From: Rhizobium sp. NFR07
GTDB taxonomy: Bacteria; Pseudomonadota; Alphaproteobacteria; Rhizobiales; Rhizobiaceae
Direction of reading: 5' to 3'
Assembly (NCBI RefSeq): GCF_900111905.1
Contig: NZ_FOKM01000015.1
Coordinates: forward strand, 1-64,000
DNA length: 64,000 nt
The notes below the pieces were generated by a model, which worked only from the letters and a program-made list of their open reading frames with translations, searched no databases and was not told the DNA's origin. Both the position numbers and the translations under genes were made by a program. Every line of letters starts with the position of its first letter. Within the stretch, counting starts at the first letter, position 1. This document shows positions 36,783-44,386 of the stretch, piece by piece.

Positions 36783-37280
36783 TTGGCATATTCGCATGAT
36801 CTCCGGCTTTCCTTCCGGAAAAAGAGAAGGCAACGCAATCTCGCGATCCTCGCGATGATCTCTGGCCTCACAAGCGCCGCTGCCATGGCGATCAGTGCCT
36901 CAACGGTCACACTGGCCGCATCGAATGTGGCTTCTATAAAGTTTGGAAAATGCACCGGCGGCCATCGAACCGCCTGCGTTATCGATGGCGATACGCTGTG
37001 GATCGGCGGCACGAAAATCCGGATCGCCGACATCGACGCACCCGAAATCAGCGAGCCTAAATGCGCCTCAGAACTTGCTCTGGGCAATCGCGCGACCGAA
37101 CGGCTGATCGAACTCGTCAACCAGGGTCCGTTCCAATTGCAGGCGTGGCCGGGTCGTGACAATGATCGCTACGGTCGCGCCCTCCGGGTTCTTGTTCGCC
37201 ATGGCCATAGCCTCGGCGATATTCTTGTCTCCGAAGGATTGGCGCGCACCTGGACAGGTCGTCGTGAACCATGGTGCTAG
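36783..37280 (+). CDS. Thermonuclease (SNase)-family nuclease
   Basis: About 165 residues from TTG 36783; a later ATG at 36855 inside the signal segment is possible. The N-terminus is basic then hydrophobic (signal peptide or anchor). The SNase core is clear: AC-VIDGDTLWIGGTKIRIAD, DAPEISEPKC, GNRATERLIELV and DNDRYGRALRVL, with the Asp/Arg/Glu active-site set. The family cuts DNA or RNA with calcium. Such genes are frequent near tra loci. The hairpin at 37,284 ends the transcript. Confidence 0.85.
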   Translation: MAYSHDLRLSFRKKRRQRNLAILAMISGLTSAAAMAISASTVTLAASNVASIKFGKCTGGHRTACVIDGDTLWIGGTKIRIADIDAPEISEPKCASELALGNRATERLIELVNQGPFQLQAWPGRDNDRYGRALRVLVRHGHSLGDILVSEGLARTWTGRREPWC

Positions 37281-37283
37281 GGC

Positions 37284-37307
37284 GGCTCGGCCGGTGAAGG
37301 CCGAGCC
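37284..37307. terminator. Shared hairpin terminator between convergent genes
   Basis: GGCTCGGCC and GGCCGAGCC form a perfect 9-bp stem with a 6-base loop, between the nuclease stop (37,280) and the stop of the convergent small gene (37,316). Confidence 0.7.
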
Positions 37308-37315
37308 AGCGGCGC

Positions 37316-37492
37316 TCATTGGCGCCGTTCCCATTCGGTTTCGATGTTGAGCTCAACGTCCGCGAAGAAGGGAATCTTGATCGCGATCTTCAGACCGAGC
37401 TTGCCCTTGCGGAAGAGGTGACTGACGACCTTGCCAAGGGTGCGAAGACGGCGGCCGGTGGCGCTGAGGAATTTCGCGAGCTGGTGCATCAT
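37316..37492 (-). CDS. 58-residue basic protein, unknown function
   Basis: ATG at 37492 has an AGGAGATCC ribosome site. The product begins MMHQLAKFLSATGRRLRTLG and continues with HLFRKGKLGLKIAIKIPFF and ends DVELNIETEWERRQ. It is basic in the first half and acidic at the end, without a signal peptide. The codon use and ribosome site support a real gene. No family is recognised. Confidence 0.6.
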   Translation of the reverse strand: MMHQLAKFLSATGRRLRTLGKVVSHLFRKGKLGLKIAIKIPFFADVELNIETEWERRQ

Positions 37493-37581
37493 GGATCTCC
37501 TGTTGATTGCAGTTCATTGCGGGGATGAAGAGCGGACAGGGAAGGAGGGCTGCACCCGCAGGGCCGAAGCGGAGCGGAGGA

Positions 37582-37646
37582 CCTGATGACGACTGAATTT
37601 TGATGCGCGAGGAGCGATAGGCGGGGAAAATTCTGGCGTCATCAGG
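37582..37646. repeat. Imperfect 20-bp inverted repeat in the spacer
   Basis: The arm at 37,582-37,601 (CCTGATGACGACTGAATTTT) and the arm at 37,627-37,646 pair at 17 of 20 positions, with 25 bases between. It lies in the gap between two small minus-strand genes. It could be a hairpin in the mRNA, a protein site or a remnant of a small repeat element. Confidence 0.5.
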
Positions 37647-37754
37647 TTGCAGCCAGACGCCCGGGACGCACCATCCCTGATGTCAATGAAATCGGATCGA
37701 CAGGAGATCTTCAGGTAACTCGCGACGCACACGACGCGACTTGAGGCCTCCCCC

Positions 37755-37925
37755 TCAGAATGGTGGCTCCGCATCGACGTGGCCGTCCATCTCGGCAATC
37801 GCCAGCGTCAGTTCCGCCTGCGCGAGATCCAACTCGGCTGCGATCTGGCGGCGCTCCCAAGGATCGACAGCGTTCCGCAGTTCGGCACGAAGTTCTTCAA
37901 TTTGGCGTTCGAGTTCGTAGGTCAT
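37755..37925 (-). CDS. 56-residue acidic helical protein, unknown function
   Basis: ATG 37925 has an AGGAGAT ribosome site. The product begins MTYELERQIEELRAELRNAV, then WERRQIAAELDLAQAELTLA and ends in DAEPPF. It is almost all amphipathic helix, probably a coiled coil. No homologue family is recognised by me, but composition and start signals are convincing. Confidence 0.65.
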   Translation of the reverse strand: MTYELERQIEELRAELRNAVDPWERRQIAAELDLAQAELTLAIAEMDGHVDAEPPF

Positions 37926-38073
37926 CGTCTGATCTCCTATGTGAAAGACGATCAGCGGCGCCGGATAGGGAATGACGATGTCAGGGATCGCTGAAGCGAC
38001 CGGCAGCGCCGGGGAGTGGGGGAGCCGATTTCGTGTTGGCGGCTCTGCTGCCAGTTCGAAATTGATGATGTGG

Positions 38074-39406
38074 ACGGCCCTCCGAACCCGTCGCGCAAGA
38101 TGCTAAGATCATTCTGCGCAACTCAGAGAAGGAACCGTGTCATGACTTTCGAGAAGATCACTGTCGTCGGCCTGGATCTGGCCAAGAACGTGTTTCAAGT
38201 TCATGCTATCGATGAAGTCGGCAATGTTATTGTCCGGCGGCAGCTTCGCCGAAACCAGCTCCTGCACTTCTTCGAGCAGTTGCCACGCTGTCTTGTCGGC
38301 ATGGAAGCTTGTTCGACTTCACATTACTGGGCGAGGGAACTCGGTGCCCTGGGCTTCGATGTGAAGCTTATGCCTCCCGTATATGTAAAGCCGTATGTGA
38401 AGCGTGGGAAAAACGATGCAGCAGATGCCGAAGCGATTTGCGAGGCAGTCACCCGTCCCACCATGCGCTTCGTACCGGTGAAAACTTGCGAGCGTCAGGC
38501 TCTTCTTATGCAGCACAAGACTCGAGATCTTTTCGTGCGGCAGAGAACAGCTATAATCAACGCACTCCGAGGCCACTTGGCCGAATTCGGTATCATCACA
38601 CCTCAAGGAAAGTTCGGGCTGAAAGGTGCCCTCGAAGCCTTACACGTCGTGAAAGACCATCTTCCTGAACCGTCGTGGCAACCCTTCAAGCACATTCAGA
38701 TGCAGCTAGAAGAGCTGAGCAATAAAATCGCCGAGCTCGATCGCACCATAATGCAGTGGTGCCGGGGCCAGGCTGCCGCTCGAAGGCTGATGACCATCCC
38801 AGGCATCGGCTTTCTCACCGCGGCAGCAATCGCGGCTTCGGTTGGGAATGCCGACGAATTCAAATCAGCGCGACAGTTCGCGGCTTGGCTTGGCTTGACG
38901 CCGCGACAAAATAGTAGTGGTGGAAAGGAGAGGCTTGGGCGGATCAGCAAGCAGGGCGATCGGACAATCCGACGCTTGCTGGTAGTCGGCGCCACTGCTG
39001 TCATACGACGGGCGCGCATTGATGCCCCCTCATTCCCATGGATCGCGAAGCTCTTGCAGCGCAAACCGGCACGCATGGTGTCGATAGCGATCGCAAACAA
39101 GACCGCGCGCGTCGCATGGGCTCTTCTGAGAAGAGAGGAGACCTACCGGCACGCAACCGGTTGAAGGAATCCGGCTCGGCAATAGTCGACCGGAGGAATG
39201 AAGGACTGAGTAATGATGGCGAACCGGTTGGACCGGGGATGGAGCAAAGCCTAGGTGCCCCCAGAGCCTTGAGCCCGACAAATTGATTGGCTCTCCATCC
39301 GCGGACTTCATCAGGGCCAGTGGCTACATGCCACGATAGAAGGCCGGACACATGACTGAACCTGACCGATCCTAACGATACAAAAGTCTTGCATTCCACG
39401 GGCCGT
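38074..39406 (+). mobile_element. IS110/IS1111-family insertion sequence (approximate ends)
   Basis: The element is defined by its transposase gene. Members of the IS1111 branch have short subterminal inverted repeats: ACGGCCC at 38,074 and its complement at 39,400-39,406 could be these. The size of about 1.33 kb fits. The true ends cannot be proved without another copy. Confidence 0.5.
38142..39164 (+). CDS. IS110-family transposase (DEDD type)
   Basis: 340 residues from ATG 38142 with a GAAGGAAC ribosome site. The N-terminal DEDD RuvC-like domain has VVGLDLAKNVFQVHAIDE, the Glu in GMEACSTSHYWAREL and KNDAADAEAICEAV. The C-terminal transposase_20 domain has LMTIPGIGFLTAAAIAASVG, FAAWLGLTPRQNSSGGKERL and ISKQGDRTIRRLLVVGA. 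It is full length, so possibly active. These enzymes move circular IS copies using an RNA bridge. Confidence 0.95.
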   Translation: MTFEKITVVGLDLAKNVFQVHAIDEVGNVIVRRQLRRNQLLHFFEQLPRCLVGMEACSTSHYWARELGALGFDVKLMPPVYVKPYVKRGKNDAADAEAICEAVTRPTMRFVPVKTCERQALLMQHKTRDLFVRQRTAIINALRGHLAEFGIITPQGKFGLKGALEALHVVKDHLPEPSWQPFKHIQMQLEELSNKIAELDRTIMQWCRGQAAARRLMTIPGIGFLTAAAIAASVGNADEFKSARQFAAWLGLTPRQNSSGGKERLGRISKQGDRTIRRLLVVGATAVIRRARIDAPSFPWIAKLLQRKPARMVSIAIANKTARVAWALLRREETYRHATG

Positions 39407-39668
39407 GCACACATGGGGGCACCGCTCATCCTTGACGAAGGCAGTCCCGTCGGCATCATCACCGGATACTGAGCAGGTTTTCCTCCTCTCCGTAGCTACC
39501 CAAAAAAGCCGGACCTGGCTCGATGCCGGGTCCGGCTTCCATTAAGCGTTGACGAAGGCTCCGCTAACGGCGGCCAGCAACGCCTAGCGCATGCAAAAAC
39601 AGGCTTTCCGCATTGACTTTAAGTAACGGCGAATCAAAAGCTTGGTCGCCTGACAGAGGAGAACACTG
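39165..39668. other. 504-bp stretch after the IS110 transposase
   Basis: The first 240 bases are probably the 3' non-coding part of the IS, where the family keeps its guide RNA or end sequences. A frame ending at 39,472 reads AHMGAPLILDEGSPVGIITG and looks like the end of an interrupted gene. A strong hairpin terminator is at 39,506. Confidence 0.4.
39506..39538. terminator. Strong bidirectional hairpin terminator
   Basis: AAGCCGGACC pairs with GGTCCGGCTT; the stem extends inward (TGGC/GCCG with one mismatch). An A-run (39,502-39,507) before and TTCC after the stem suit termination on the minus strand most. Confidence 0.65.
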
Positions 39669-40082
39669 ATGGCCGACGAAACCACGATTGAGACCACTGC
39701 GACCACCGAAGCGCCGGCCGCAGCTCCCACTGAAAAGAAAACCCGCACGCCTAGAACACCGAAAGCTGCTGCCAAAGCCAGCTCCGTCGATGCAGTCGCT
39801 GCACCTGTCGAAACTCCAGCCAAGAAGACGCGGGCGAAGCGTGGCTCCAAGACCGCTCCGGTGAAGGTCGCAAAATCGGCTCCAGCACCCAAGGCCGCCG
39901 CCGCTCGCGCACCTCGCGTTGACGCTGCTGCGTCCGCTCCCGCCGCCACCTCCGGTGACGCCATTGACGATATCGCCGACCTCATCAAGCTTGAGGAAGA
40001 GAACAAGCAGCTTCGCAAGGAGCTCTCCGAGAAGCTGCGTGCCGAAAACGCGGATCTGCGCAAGCGCCTTGGCAAGGCCTGA
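39669..40082 (+). CDS. SyrB-like regulator-type protein
   Basis: 137 residues. The first 100 are Ala/Pro/Lys-rich with AT-hook-like motifs (KKTRTPRTPKAAAKA, KKTRAKRGSK). The C-terminus is a short coiled coil (IDDIADLIKLEEENKQLRKE, LRAENADLRKRLGKA). This plan matches SyrB-like proteins of rhizobia, which are histone-H1-like and act on symbiotic gene expression in Sinorhizobium. It starts with a GAGGAG site. A paralog follows at 40,225. Confidence 0.75.
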   Translation: MADETTIETTATTEAPAAAPTEKKTRTPRTPKAAAKASSVDAVAAPVETPAKKTRAKRGSKTAPVKVAKSAPAPKAAAARAPRVDAAASAPAATSGDAIDDIADLIKLEEENKQLRKELSEKLRAENADLRKRLGKA

Positions 40083-40097
40083 GTCTCGGCTTCTGAG

Positions 40098-40128
40098 CGG
40101 CGCCGCGCATTTACATGCGACGGCGCCG
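40098..40128. terminator. GC-rich hairpin after the SyrB-like gene
   Basis: CGGCGCCG at both ends pairs with itself and an inner CGC/GCG adds to the stem, 15 bases after the stop codon. No long T-run. Confidence 0.45.
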
Positions 40129-40224
40129 TCGATCTTTCGCCTGATTGAGCCGAGACCAATGCGGTCCTGGTGACAATGAATGACCGCGGCTATTTCCCTG
40201 CCGCCATGCTTTGAAGGTAATGTG

Positions 40225-40815
40225 ATGAGAACACCATGGAGATTTGTGGCTGACCTGGTGTCGCGTAAACCGAAGCCAGAGAGCGCTGCAGTCGCAGCGA
40301 AAACCATTGCGCTCGAGTACAAGCCGGTTCCTGAACAGGAACTCCCGGATACCGAACGAGTGGCAGTCGATCGCTCCGCTGCAGCTGCCGCCGATGTGCA
40401 AACCGAGGTGAGCCTGCACGATCAAGATACTTGGTCGACTGACATTGAAGCAGCGGCGCCCGTTGCAGCGGAGGCTCCTGCGGCCTCGCTTGATGAGGAA
40501 GAGCCTGCTGCTCTCCTTACCCCGCAACAGCCTGAGGAGAAGTCGCCTGCTCCCGCACTGACTGAAGTTGCCGAAACACTGGTGAAGCGAGCGCCGGCAC
40601 GTCGAAAGAAAATTAATCCGATCGTGGAGCCTGTGGTCTCCCCCGCCCAAATCGCCGAGGTTGCTCCTGCCGTCGCCGCCGGCCCAAAATCATTCATAGA
40701 TGAGATGGCCGACCTCGACGCTGAGGTTGACGCGTTGCGGCGTCAGCTTGCAAAGAAGCTCATCGAGCAGAACGCGCAATTGCGCAAGATGCTCGCAAGG
40801 TTTGACGGGCGCTGA
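40225..40815 (+). CDS. SyrB-like protein, second copy
   Basis: 196 residues from ATG 40225 (MRTPWRFVADLVSRK) with a GAAGG ribosome site 8 bases before. The middle is Ala/Glu/Pro-rich and disordered, with a basic patch (VKRAPARRKKINPIVEP). The C-terminus (FIDEMADLDAEVDALRRQLA, KKLIEQNAQLRKMLARF) matches the coiled-coil end of the gene before it, so the two are related. It differs by being acidic in the middle. Role unknown. Confidence 0.65.
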   Translation: MRTPWRFVADLVSRKPKPESAAVAAKTIALEYKPVPEQELPDTERVAVDRSAAAAADVQTEVSLHDQDTWSTDIEAAAPVAAEAPAASLDEEEPAALLTPQQPEEKSPAPALTEVAETLVKRAPARRKKINPIVEPVVSPAQIAEVAPAVAAGPKSFIDEMADLDAEVDALRRQLAKKLIEQNAQLRKMLARFDGR

Positions 40816-40839
40816 TTGCGCGCGGCCATTCCGATAAGG

Positions 40840-40865
40840 AAAAAGGCTCCGCCGGTGGCGGAGCC
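40840..40865 (-). terminator. Intrinsic terminator of the DUF736 gene
   Basis: GGCTCCGCC and GGCGGAGCC form a perfect 9-bp stem with a 3-base loop. On the minus strand the stem is followed by TTTTTCC, giving a classic Rho-independent terminator 12 bases after the DUF736 stop. Confidence 0.85.
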
Positions 40866-40877
40866 TCATGTTGCCCA

Positions 40878-41186
40878 TCAGTCCCGGTTCGGCCGGGACC
40901 AGATGAGCTGGAGGCCGTCCTCGCCTTCGACCTCGGCGAGCGTTGCGTAGATCGGGGCGGGGAAACTCGGATCGTCGAGCTTGACCGAGAGGTAGTCGCG
41001 GCCTTGCTCGGAGGTCTTCTGCCAGGCGGCGCCCAGTTCTACGCTGCCGGCATAGACGCGGAACTGCGGGCCCTTGTCGGAGGGATTCTCGACCCGGGCG
41101 ATGCGGGCCTTGACGTTGAGGGCGAGAGTGCGAATGGAGCCGGTGAAGCCGTTTTCGGTGGAGGTGAAGGTGCCGATGGTTGCCAT
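40878..41186 (-). CDS. DUF736-family protein
   Basis: 102 residues (MATIGTFTSTENGFTGSIRT, then RIARVENPSDKGPQFRVYAG, YLSVKLDDPSFPAPIYATL, LQLIWSRPNRD). This is a full-length DUF736 protein, a small beta-rich family found on plasmids and integrative elements of alphaproteobacteria, often near antirestriction and ParB-like genes. Function is unproven. The ATG at 41186 is fixed by homology. A leader hairpin lies at 41,211 and a terminator at 40,840, so it is a single-gene unit. Confidence 0.92.
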   Translation of the reverse strand: MATIGTFTSTENGFTGSIRTLALNVKARIARVENPSDKGPQFRVYAGSVELGAAWQKTSEQGRDYLSVKLDDPSFPAPIYATLAEVEGEDGLQLIWSRPNRD

Positions 41187-41644
41187 TGTCGTATTCCTTT
41201 CTGGTATTCGGGCCGCGCCCATCGCGGTCTCGATGGCTGTCGCAAAGACTGGGGACGATCGGACCGCACCTGATAAGGCCGGAACGAAGTGGAGGGCGGC
41301 AACTGCCACTTTTGTTAGTCGGAGAGGAATGACGGCGCAGCCGGCAGGGGTAAGAAAAGTGGTTGTGGCCGTTGCGGTAAGACGATCGAGGCGCAGCCGG
41401 TCTCCGGTCAGACATGCCTCATCGAGCCCGCATATGGGTTGCCGGAAACTCTGACGGGAAGGGATATGGCAATGGCCCTCCGGTGCGCTTGCCTTGGCTA
41501 CGACGGCATCCCGCGCCACGCACGCCGGGACCGCTCTCATCGTCTGCTTCATCAGGGGACAAGCGTTCCAGCTAACATTGGCCTGCTTGCTGACTGCGCT
41601 CGGTGCGATATCGTTGCCCTCGCGAATCGCAGCCAGGAGGATCA
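41187..41644. other. 458-bp divergent spacer with DUF736 leader
   Basis: No supported gene. It holds the 5' leader of the DUF736 gene, including the hairpin at 41,211 and a block at 41,275-41,303 that is also found upstream of ardC (47,721-47,750). Confidence 0.45.
41211..41229 (-). promoter_or_regulatory. Leader hairpin of DUF736 gene (shared type)
   Basis: On the minus strand GACCGCG pairs with CGCGGCC (one G-U) around an ATGGG loop, 24 bases before the ATG. The ardC leader has the same stem and the same loop at the same distance. Confidence 0.55.
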
Positions 41645-41818
41645 ATGCGTCAGCAGACCAAGCCGTCCATCGTCGAACGCAAACCGTCCCGCAAACCCAA
41701 GGCCGACACTGCAAAACCGTCGATCTGGGGCAGGCTGGATGCTGACATTGCGCAAGGTCTTAGCGATCAGCGTGATATAGACCACGCGGCCGCCACCGGT
41801 GGCGACGACCGTGCTTGA
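41645..41818 (+). CDS. 57-residue basic protein, unknown function
   Basis: ATG 41645 is preceded by AGGAGG with 4 bases between. The product starts MRQQTKPSIVERKPSRKPKA and includes SIWGRLDADIAQGLSDQ. The basic N-terminus resembles the AT-hook-like part of the SyrB-like proteins nearby, but the coiled-coil end is absent. It stops 3 bases before the convergent end of ardC. Confidence 0.55.
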   Translation: MRQQTKPSIVERKPSRKPKADTAKPSIWGRLDADIAQGLSDQRDIDHAAATGGDDRA

Positions 41819-41821
41819 GCG

Positions 41822-41936
41822 TCAGGCCGCAGCCTTCGTATCCGTTTCCGGCTGCAGCGAATGCAGAAAGCTCACAGCGCGTTGCGCATGGGCCGCCGCC
41901 TGAAAGATCGCCCGCTTGTCGTTGGCCAGCACCGAT
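41822..41936 (-). pseudogene. ardC, 3' fragment cut off by the RIT element
   Basis: The frame reads SVLANDKRAIFQAAAHAQRA and VSFLHSLQPETDTKAAA to a TGA at 41,822-41,824. It is the C-terminus of ArdC-type proteins. The partner fragment, ending in YLQSWLS, is at 46,818-47,630 on the same strand, so the two pieces join exactly when the element between them is removed. Confidence 0.88.
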
Positions 41937-42023
41937 AGTTATCCGCAGGAGCCCATAATGCGGAGGAACGGCGTCAGATCGGCCGGCGTCCGGGGTTTCT
42001 GAGCCGCATTCCTCCGCATTACC
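41937..42023 (+). repeat. RIT element terminal inverted repeat, left
   Basis: It shares with the right end, in inverse order, the blocks AGTTATCCGCAGG, ATAATG-G-AGGAACG, GGGTTTCTGA and CCGCATTCCTC-GCATTA. Inside it AATGCGGAGGAA and TTCCTCCGCATT form a second inverted pair, likely recombinase binding arms. Confidence 0.85.
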
Positions 42024-43028
42024 TCAGAGCGTGTCGAGCCAAGCGAGAACACTCTTATCGCGTTTCCATGACGGCGGGCTGCTAGCTACTTCGTGAGTGC
42101 CGAGCTGCTCTAATGCCTTGCGCTTCGTTTCTAGGTTAGCTCTGGCGTAATGGTTTGTCGTATCGAGGCTTACATGACCGAGCCAGCTACGGATTACCGT
42201 AACGTCCACGCCTGCAGATATGAGATGGACGGCGGTTGCGTGCCGGAAGGCGTGGGGGGTCACATGCTTTCCACGCAAGGTTGGTGTCGTTTCGGTCGCC
42301 GCCTTTACATAGGCAGCAAGTTTGAACCGAACCCCGGACGCGCTGAGCGGCTGGCCATAGCGATTGACGAATAACCGTTGGTCTAGCGCTCGCGGTTGCC
42401 GTTCTAGAAGCTTTCTCAACAGGATAACAGTCTCCGGCCAGAGCGGGCAGATACGTTCTTTTCTACCTTTACCAGTCAGACGCACGCAGCTTGGGCTTTC
42501 GAAGCGGATGGCATTGGGGCACAGATCAAGCGCTTCCTGTATTCTCGCACCGCTGTTGTAGAGGAACGAGAGCAAGGCGTGATCGCGCATACCTTCCAGA
42601 GTCGAACGATCAGGCTGAGCGAGGATCGCTGAGACTTCCGCTGTGTCCAGATAGGATGGTTCTGATACCGGTCCGCGCTTCCCTGGAATGTTGAGGATTT
42701 CGACGCATTGGGCAATCAATGCGGGGTCTTTGGTCGCAACGAAGTTGAAGAAGCTGCGTATCGCAGCAAGCCGGCAGTTGCGCGTGCCTATCGTGCCGCC
42801 GCGTTCATGTTCCGCGTGACCGAGGAACGCGATGACCTCCCCAGCCGTAAGATCGGCCAAAGTGATCATTGCCACTTTCTTTTCGGCGCGTTGTGCGGCG
42901 AACCGAAGGAAGAGGCGCCAGGCGTCGCGATATGATCGCACTGTGTTGATGGACGCATTGCGCTGCTCGACCAACCATTCGTAGAAGAACGCGTGCAGCA
43001 ACGATGGGAACTGATTGTTATTGCTCAT
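42024..43028 (-). CDS. Tyrosine recombinase, third of the RIT trio (RitC)
   Basis: 334 residues from ATG 43028, which overlaps the stop of the gene before it (ATGA). An N-terminal SAM-like core-binding domain is followed by the catalytic domain with Arg in YNSGARIQEALDL, HxxR in TPHAFRHATAVHLI, and WLGHVSLDTTNHYARANL containing His and the Tyr nucleophile. All catalytic residues are present. It is the XerC/D-like type. In RIT elements the three proteins act together at the element ends. Confidence 0.93.
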   Translation of the reverse strand: MSNNNQFPSLLHAFFYEWLVEQRNASINTVRSYRDAWRLFLRFAAQRAEKKVAMITLADLTAGEVIAFLGHAEHERGGTIGTRNCRLAAIRSFFNFVATKDPALIAQCVEILNIPGKRGPVSEPSYLDTAEVSAILAQPDRSTLEGMRDHALLSFLYNSGARIQEALDLCPNAIRFESPSCVRLTGKGRKERICPLWPETVILLRKLLERQPRALDQRLFVNRYGQPLSASGVRFKLAAYVKAATETTPTLRGKHVTPHAFRHATAVHLISAGVDVTVIRSWLGHVSLDTTNHYARANLETKRKALEQLGTHEVASSPPSWKRDKSVLAWLDTL

Positions 43029-44386
43029 GCCCCCACCTCCAGTCTCGACTGGAGGCACGGCGCGCCTAGAACGCGGAACCTCTCATTGGCTTGATGCAGA
43101 AGGTCCTGCGTGACGGTTATGTAGACCAGGGTTGAGTTGATGTCCCGATGCCCAAGATAGGTCGCGAGGAACGGCAGTCGCTCCTGTGGGTTGATGCCCG
43201 CTTTGTACCATTCGAGAATCCGGTTCACGACCATCGAATGCCGCAGGTCGTGCAGGCGAGGTCCTGTTCGCCCTTTCGGCGGCTTCAGCGCGGCACGGCG
43301 TATGACGTCAACAAGAAGCCCCGCAACAGCCTCTTTCGAATAACGGTCACCACGCTGTTCGTGCCAGAACAATCCAGAGCGCGGATCGAGAGATCCACCG
43401 GCGCGGTGTCGAGCTTCGATATAAAATCGGAGTTCGGCCATCACACTATCAGGAAGTGGCAGAATCCTGGTCTTGTAGAACTTGGTTTGGCGGATCGTGA
43501 TCGTGCCAACCAGGAAGTCGACGTCACCAATGTCGAGACAAGCCAGTTCGCTTCGCCGTAGCCCCGCGCAATAGCCAAGTAGGAGCATGGTATAGACGCT
43601 CAGTGGTCGAAGCGGTGACCGTGGCGAAGGATATGAGCGAGCGATATCGAGCATATGCCGGACGTCGCCCGGGGTGTAAATGTGCGGCTTGCGCCATTGC
43701 TTCACTACTTCCTTGGCTGGCCATGGGTCGGGGCGGCGTGGCGGGATTGATGGATCCCTGTGGCGAAGGATTTTTGCTAGCACCCGTTTGAGCTTTTCGC
43801 ACTCGTTCGGATGATCGCGCGTTGTTTTCGCTCTGGCCCAATGATTGAGCATCACCTCGAGTGGCTGTTCCTGAAGCGCCGGGTTTAACTGCAAAAAGCG
43901 GTCAAACCGCGAGAGCCAGACCGCTTGTGTAATGTATTTGTAACCTCGGTTGCGCATCAGCGTGATGTGTCCGGACATCATTTCGCCCAGCACGCTTGCG
44001 AATGGCTGGGGCTGGTATAGTTCGGTAAGGGCGTTGTCCGGATCGCGGGAGTCCAGCGCCCGCCACACCGGCATGCATTGTTTGATATGACATGCTCCAC
44101 GCAGCACGGTCACCGGATTACGTTCGATCGCTCCAGTTTCCACAAGGTGATCGAGGAACCGGTCGATAATTCGGGTACGGTGCAGCCGTGTCGTCGATGC
44201 CCTGCCAGGGGCTACACGCAACCAAGCCACCAGCATATCCTTGTCGAGCGTGGTATGTCGCTCGGCGATATCCTGGAAAGTGTTGAGTGCCTGCCTGTAA
44301 TAAATCGGGCTATTCTGAGTGCGCAGGTTCAGGCCAGCAATGTACCGCGCGATCAGCTTGCGCTCAGGGTCGGGCCAGATCGTCAT
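43025..44386 (-). CDS. Tyrosine recombinase, second of the RIT trio (RitB)
   Basis: 453 residues; starts on the ATGA overlap with the gene before it. The long N-terminal part (about 230 residues) binds DNA (NRGYKYITQAVWLSRFDRFL). Catalytic motifs: Arg in CAGLRRSELACLDIG, HxxR in LHDLRHSMVVNRIL, and YLGHRDINSTLVYITVT with His and Tyr. Larger than XerC/D because of an N-terminal extension, as known for the middle RIT protein. Confidence 0.93.
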   Translation of the reverse strand: MTIWPDPERKLIARYIAGLNLRTQNSPIYYRQALNTFQDIAERHTTLDKDMLVAWLRVAPGRASTTRLHRTRIIDRFLDHLVETGAIERNPVTVLRGACHIKQCMPVWRALDSRDPDNALTELYQPQPFASVLGEMMSGHITLMRNRGYKYITQAVWLSRFDRFLQLNPALQEQPLEVMLNHWARAKTTRDHPNECEKLKRVLAKILRHRDPSIPPRRPDPWPAKEVVKQWRKPHIYTPGDVRHMLDIARSYPSPRSPLRPLSVYTMLLLGYCAGLRRSELACLDIGDVDFLVGTITIRQTKFYKTRILPLPDSVMAELRFYIEARHRAGGSLDPRSGLFWHEQRGDRYSKEAVAGLLVDVIRRAALKPPKGRTGPRLHDLRHSMVVNRILEWYKAGINPQERLPFLATYLGHRDINSTLVYITVTQDLLHQANERFRVLGAPCLQSRLEVGA

